In this document: piece by piece, positions 7,212 to 10,533 of the stretch
Layout: the number at the start of each line of letters is the position of its first letter
How positions within the stretch are numbered: position 1 is the stretch's first letter
Assembly (NCBI RefSeq): GCF_000003605.2
Contig: NW_003148771.1
Span: forward strand, 433,390 to 443,922
Source: Saccoglossus kowalevskii
Lineage: Eukaryota > Hemichordata > Enteropneusta > Harrimaniidae
Direction: 5' to 3'
Length of the DNA: 10,533 bases
Notes under the pieces: model-generated
The model's database searches: none
What the model saw: the letters and a program-made list of their open reading frames with translations, nothing else
Told to the model about the DNA's origin: nothing
Program-made: the position numbers and the translations under genes

Positions 7212-8239
7212 CTGAAAACAAACCAAAAAAAACATTATGCATGCAACCAAATTTTCTACAAATGAAAATCAAGAAAAATTTATTGATTTCCAAACTAAAT
7301 TATGCCTTAATACTAAGTGTTGATATTAATAATTGTTATTACAAAATGGACGCTGGATTGACAAAATCACTGTAACCATAGAAACAAGCTTAGATACACC
7401 ACCAATGTATTTGCTTTTTGATATGTGGTTGAACTAAAAGTTCAGTATGGTGTTACCCATTTCCAATTAAAGGAAATGGGAATTGTTGTTCATTTTGCAA
7501 ACATTTTATTGACATTTTGTAAATTTTAATATAATTTTCTACTATTCCTCTGTTAGGCAAGACATCCTTATGATCCCCTCAACTAAAACTCTAATGCTAA
7601 CCCTGTGCCTCCCCCATTTCAATTGTACATGCCTCTTTTATTTTAAATAGGTCATAATGAATTACATTAGGGGGGTGGAGTGTTAGAGTCCAGGTTGGGG
7701 GTGGGAACTCTTATTTTGGTCAGTTTTGACCAAATGAGCATAATTTTTCATTTGCTACAGGTTTGAAAACAATTTGGGAAAAAAAATATGTGAAAAGTTA
7801 TAAAAGCCAACTTTAGCATTGAAAAGATTTAAATGAACTATATTTATTTGGACTCTCTGAATGAAGTTACTGGCAATATTTTAAAACTGTTCATGAAAAT
7901 GCTGTTGTCACATGCTTATGTCAAAGGTTACTAAAACCCCAGGTAACGATTTCATGCCTCATTGAGAAGCTGTTTCAAGGCACATTGAGTGGTTACTGGG
8001 TCAAAAAGTCCTTTCACCTGTGATTAGAGGCACTGTCATTTCAAACAGACATCAGAATTTTGCGATAGTGACACACATTGCTTACATGCATGCTTTGTGC
8101 TTGCCAAAAATTGTAGCAATCAAGTTTTGTCATCAAATGGTCAGTAAAAGTCTGTGTTTGTGCAAATATAAACACACAACAATCACTGATAATTCTGGTT
8201 ATACAAAGAAAACAGTCATTTTGTTATGTGGATTGTAAA
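7212..8239. other. Upstream intron or flank, no gene recognised
   Basis: About 1 kb of A/T-rich sequence right of exon a. I see one good hairpin (7456-7480) and purine-rich patches near 7671-7704. An open frame at 8020-8238 on the plus strand resembles nothing I know and runs up to the Helentron-like element, so I do not call it a gene. Confidence 0.7.
7456..7480. repeat. Perfect 9-bp inverted repeat (hairpin)
   Basis: CCCATTTCC (7456-7464) and GGAAATGGG (7472-7480) enclose a 7-base A/T loop. It is not followed by a T run and has no bacterial terminator role here. It may be a chance palindrome or a degraded transposon end. Confidence 0.6.
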
Positions 8240-8302
8240 ACAAGCAGCCTCTTGGCTGAGATAGCTCCGCTTTTAGCAATGCACATTTCAATTAAAAAAC
8301 TG

Positions 8303-8830
8303 AAGATATCATTAGAAAATGAACAAATCTGAAAGAGGTCTATCTGAGGTACCTATATGAATAATATCAAAGCAATCGGACTTGCAGTTTCCAACAAGAA
8401 GTCGAAAATAACATTTTTTACCAAAAATATTCAAAAAATTAGAGAATTGAAGATATCATCACGAAATGAACAAATTTGAAAGAGGTCTATCTGAGGTACC
8501 TATATGTATAATAGCAAAGTAATTGGACTTGTGATTTTTAACAAGAAGTCGAAAATACCACTTTTTACCAAAAATGGCAAAAATATCCATCAAAATTAGA
8601 AAATTTAAAATATCATCATGAAATGAACAAATCTGATAGAGGTCTACCTGTGGTACGGATATGTATAATATCAAGGATATCGGACTTGCAGTTTTCAACA
8701 AAAAGTCGAAAATATCACTTTTCACCAAAAATATCCATAAAAATTAGAGAATTGAAGATATCATAATGAAATAAACAAATCTGAGAGAAGTCTGCCAAAG
8801 GTACACAACACACCAAGTATCAAAACAATA
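8303..8830 (+). repeat. ~150-bp tandem core of the short element
   Basis: Unit starts at 8303, 8450, 8607 and 8755, spaced 147, 157 and 148. The 147/148-bp units lack about 10 bases around the ATGACAAAAATATTCAC segment. The units differ from each other more than those in the long copy, suggesting an older or less homogenised array. Confidence 0.9.
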
Positions 8831-8880
8831 ATAAAATAAAAAGTTGACACAGACGACGACGGACAATCACTCATTTGATA

Positions 8881-8911
8881 AGCTCCGCTTGACAAAGTCG
8901 ACAGCGGAGCT
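8881..8911 (+). other. 3' terminal hairpin of the short element
   Basis: AGCTCCGCT (8881-8889) pairs with AGCGGAGCT (8903-8911); inside, TGAC pairs with GTCG around AAA. Compared with the long copy, one C has become T opposite G, so the stem survives as a G-T pair. Confidence 0.85.
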
Positions 8912-8912
8912 A

Positions 8913-10180
8913 ATAACTACACATTGAAGTTGCAAGAATTGGAAAAAAGTGAGAGTACATGTACCTCCTTAACAATTGAAAAGGAAAAACTCACACTTGT
9001 GTCTTCAGACAGAACCATTAACATCTGTGTTATAAGAACAGGTTGTTTAAAAATTAAGTTAGGACATTTCGTCCAAAATTTTGTTAATTTTTTTGGGGTA
9101 TAAAACAGATTTAACAGAAACCACCCTGCCTTTGTCTGAAATGAAAAAAATACGAGCAAATTGGCGATGTCCGGAAAGCATCTGAATCACAATGAGGATT
9201 CAGTTGAAAGGCATAGCGCAAATAAACTTATATTGAAATGCTGCTTTTTATGTTAGATGATAGTACCCATATACAATACATAAACCTCTTTGTAAATTAG
9301 CTGTACACTAACACAATAAGGCATGCTGTACATGTATAACCAATTTGACAATATGAAAACAAGTGTGTCAATTTACATCTCTGCATTAAAACAAGTGTGG
9401 CAGTTTACATCTCTGCAAGTGTGGGAACTAAATTTCAATAAGAATGTTTTCAAGCGAAATGACATAGAAAACACTAGTTCTGCAGAAAAATCAAGGACAG
9501 ACACGCAGATGCAAACACTGCCTTCTACAGGCAAAGTTTATGTATGTTTATATATTGAAAATGGGTCTCTTGCCTTACATTTTTTTTTGATAATTCTGTA
9601 ACTAGAAATCTTAATTTGCTTGAGTTCTCTGGGAAATTGATCCATAAATATGTATATTACGTTAGTATATGTAGATAGATGTAGATGAGAGAAGCCTTTC
9701 ACAGTATATACATACATGATTATATGTAGGGGGTTAGCAATGGCGCTTACTGAATCAATTAGTAAACAAGATCTCACACTGTCATACAAGTATTCCTACA
9801 CCATGACCCAGATTACTAAGAGGAAGAGAAGAAACCCAGGCAGGAAAGGTAGGTTTAGCGTAGAAACCCTCTGTATCATATTTCGTAAGAATCTGGTTAT
9901 TCAATACATCTTTTGTATTGATTCGACCAGAGTTGGCATTATCTTGTTTACGCTTTTAAGAAAATGTTTGCCAATATCGAGTATGACATGAAATGTCAAT
10001 TGCTGAACTATTTTTACATTTCGGAAAGGAAAAAATATCATATTTGAACAACTTTGTTTGTCAGATGAATCAATACTTCCAGGGTGTCTCAGTACAGCCT
10101 GTTTTGTTTGCAAATATAACTAAGGGAACTGATCATTACCACCAAGCCGGTTTCCTGTGAGTCTCCTGCGGCATGCGTTT
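8913..10180. other. Right flank, no firm gene
   Basis: A/T-rich sequence with a 30-bp duplication at 9356-9417. Two weak exon candidates, one on each strand (8965-9135 minus, 9740-9848 plus), are treated as findings, not genes. Nothing else is supported. Confidence 0.6.
9356..9417 (+). repeat. 30-bp tandem duplication
   Basis: AAAACAAGTGTGTCAATTTA+CATCTCTGCA (9356-9385) is repeated at 9388-9417 with two substitutions, at 32-base spacing. A third fragment (AAGTGTGG) follows. Short, recent local duplication without known function. Confidence 0.9.
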
Positions 10181-10271
10181 CTTTACCGTACCGGCCGTTG
10201 CTTTACCGTACCGGCCGTTGCTTTACCGTACCGGCCGCTGCTTTACCGTACCGGCCGCTGCTTTACCGTAC
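10181..10271 (+). repeat. GC-rich 20-bp minisatellite, 4.5 perfect-phase copies
   Basis: CTTTACCGTACCGGCCGTTG at 10181 and 10201, the same with GCTG ending at 10221 and 10241, then a partial unit to 10271. Degenerate CCGTACCGGC and TTACCGTACTGGC words continue to about 10315. Units within each pair are identical. Strong CpG content contrasts with the A/T-rich surroundings. The unit is not a multiple of three, so the open frame through it is not coding. Confidence 0.95.
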
Positions 10272-10533
10272 CCGAAGGTCATTAGCCGTACCGGCAAGGC
10301 CGTTACCGTACTGGCAGGAGGCAATTCACACTTCTGACAAGTTAATTTATGCATTGATTTTCCGGTTTACCGGTAAAATGCCGACCTGTTTAAATTTCAG
10401 TTTTATGCACAGGATCGCCTGAGAAAGCAAAACTGTAGAATTAATTTGAGTAGAATTTGTTTAGTTTGTAGTTATAGTCTGTTTATAAATCATTTTGTTC
10501 ATGTTTGCTATGCAGTAGCTTTCGAGGTCAAAT
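10272..10533. other. Right end of window, degenerate minisatellite then unique sequence
   Basis: To about 10315 there are decayed minisatellite words. Beyond that I see only the palindrome at 10366-10377 and A/T-rich sequence with no coding signal. Confidence 0.6.
10366..10377. repeat. 12-bp palindrome TTTACCGGTAAA
   Basis: Perfectly self-complementary, about 95 bases past the minisatellite. It shares the TTTACCG word with every minisatellite unit, so it may be a related remnant. Confidence 0.7.

Larger units (their letters stand above)
8240..8912 (+). mobile_element. Helentron/HINE-like element, short copy
   Basis: Same 5' block as at 1250 (CAAGCAGCCT, GGCTGAGATAGCTCCGCT, AATGCACATTTCAATTAAA) and same 3' block (ACGACGGACAATCACTCAT, hairpin). 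The subterminal repeat TAGCTCCGCT (8262-8271) pairs with AGCGGAGCTA (8903-8912); two further bases of the long copy's repeat are less well kept. The core has only about 3.5 tandem units and the GAC tract is short. Orientation is the same as the long copy, so the two form direct repeats about 5.7 kb apart flanking all five exons. No protein-coding capacity. Confidence 0.8.

Noticed and set aside
8020-8238. Plus-strand open frame of 72 codons
   Set aside because: No family resemblance, no splice context I trust, and it ends at a transposon boundary.
8459-8728. Minus-strand open frame of 89 codons
   Set aside because: It reads the tandem core of the short Helentron-like element; similar predicted peptides arise wherever such cores are translated, and unit length is not a multiple of three.
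10198-10422. Plus-strand open frame with repeated LYRT/LPYR words
   Set aside because: Translation of a 20-bp minisatellite that shifts frame each unit.

Overview
The window is about two-thirds A+T animal nuclear DNA. It holds spliced exons with canonical GT/AG junctions, long introns, satellites and non-autonomous DNA transposons, and no bacterial-style gene layout. The exons belong to a metazoan cyclic-nucleotide phosphodiesterase. The repeat set (elements with a central ~157-bp tandem core, a GAC-rich tract and a 3' hairpin reading AGCTCCGCT...AGCGGAGCT) reminds me of repeats common in bivalve mollusc genomes. I therefore favour a bivalve or other lophotrochozoan, but this is recollection and inference, not proof.

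The one convincing gene is on the minus strand: five consecutive coding exons (7148-7211, 6223-6318, 4778-4878, 3973-4104, 2865-3038) of a PDE7-type cAMP phosphodiesterase. Every junction is a consensus splice site, all phases agree, and the joined 567 bases give 189 codons without a stop. They cover the N-terminal part of the catalytic domain through the HNxxHxxD and HDxxHPG metal-site motifs to the SVLENHHW region. The last part of the catalytic domain must lie left of base 1 and the N-terminal exons probably lie right of base 10533.

Left to right: 1-655 is a 41-bp satellite array with a 164-bp higher-order period; 680-1250 is a tandem duplication of a ~300-bp unit; 1250-2583 is a Helentron/HINE-like element with about 7.5 copies of a 157-bp core; 2865-7211 is the exon cluster. 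The intron at 4879-6222 holds a 362-bp MITE with TA target duplication and several diverged copies of a ~60-bp repeat. At 8240-8912 lies a second, shorter Helentron-like element in the same orientation, so two direct copies bracket the exon cluster. The right end (8913-10533) is mostly featureless, with a 30-bp duplication, two weak exon candidates and a GC-rich 20-bp minisatellite at 10181-10271.

I see no tRNA, rRNA, CRISPR array, viral gene or new multi-gene system. The points of interest are the structure and history of the repeats: an empty site for the MITE preserved in sister repeat units, hairpin-preserving change in the rolling-circle-like elements, and the higher-order satellite.
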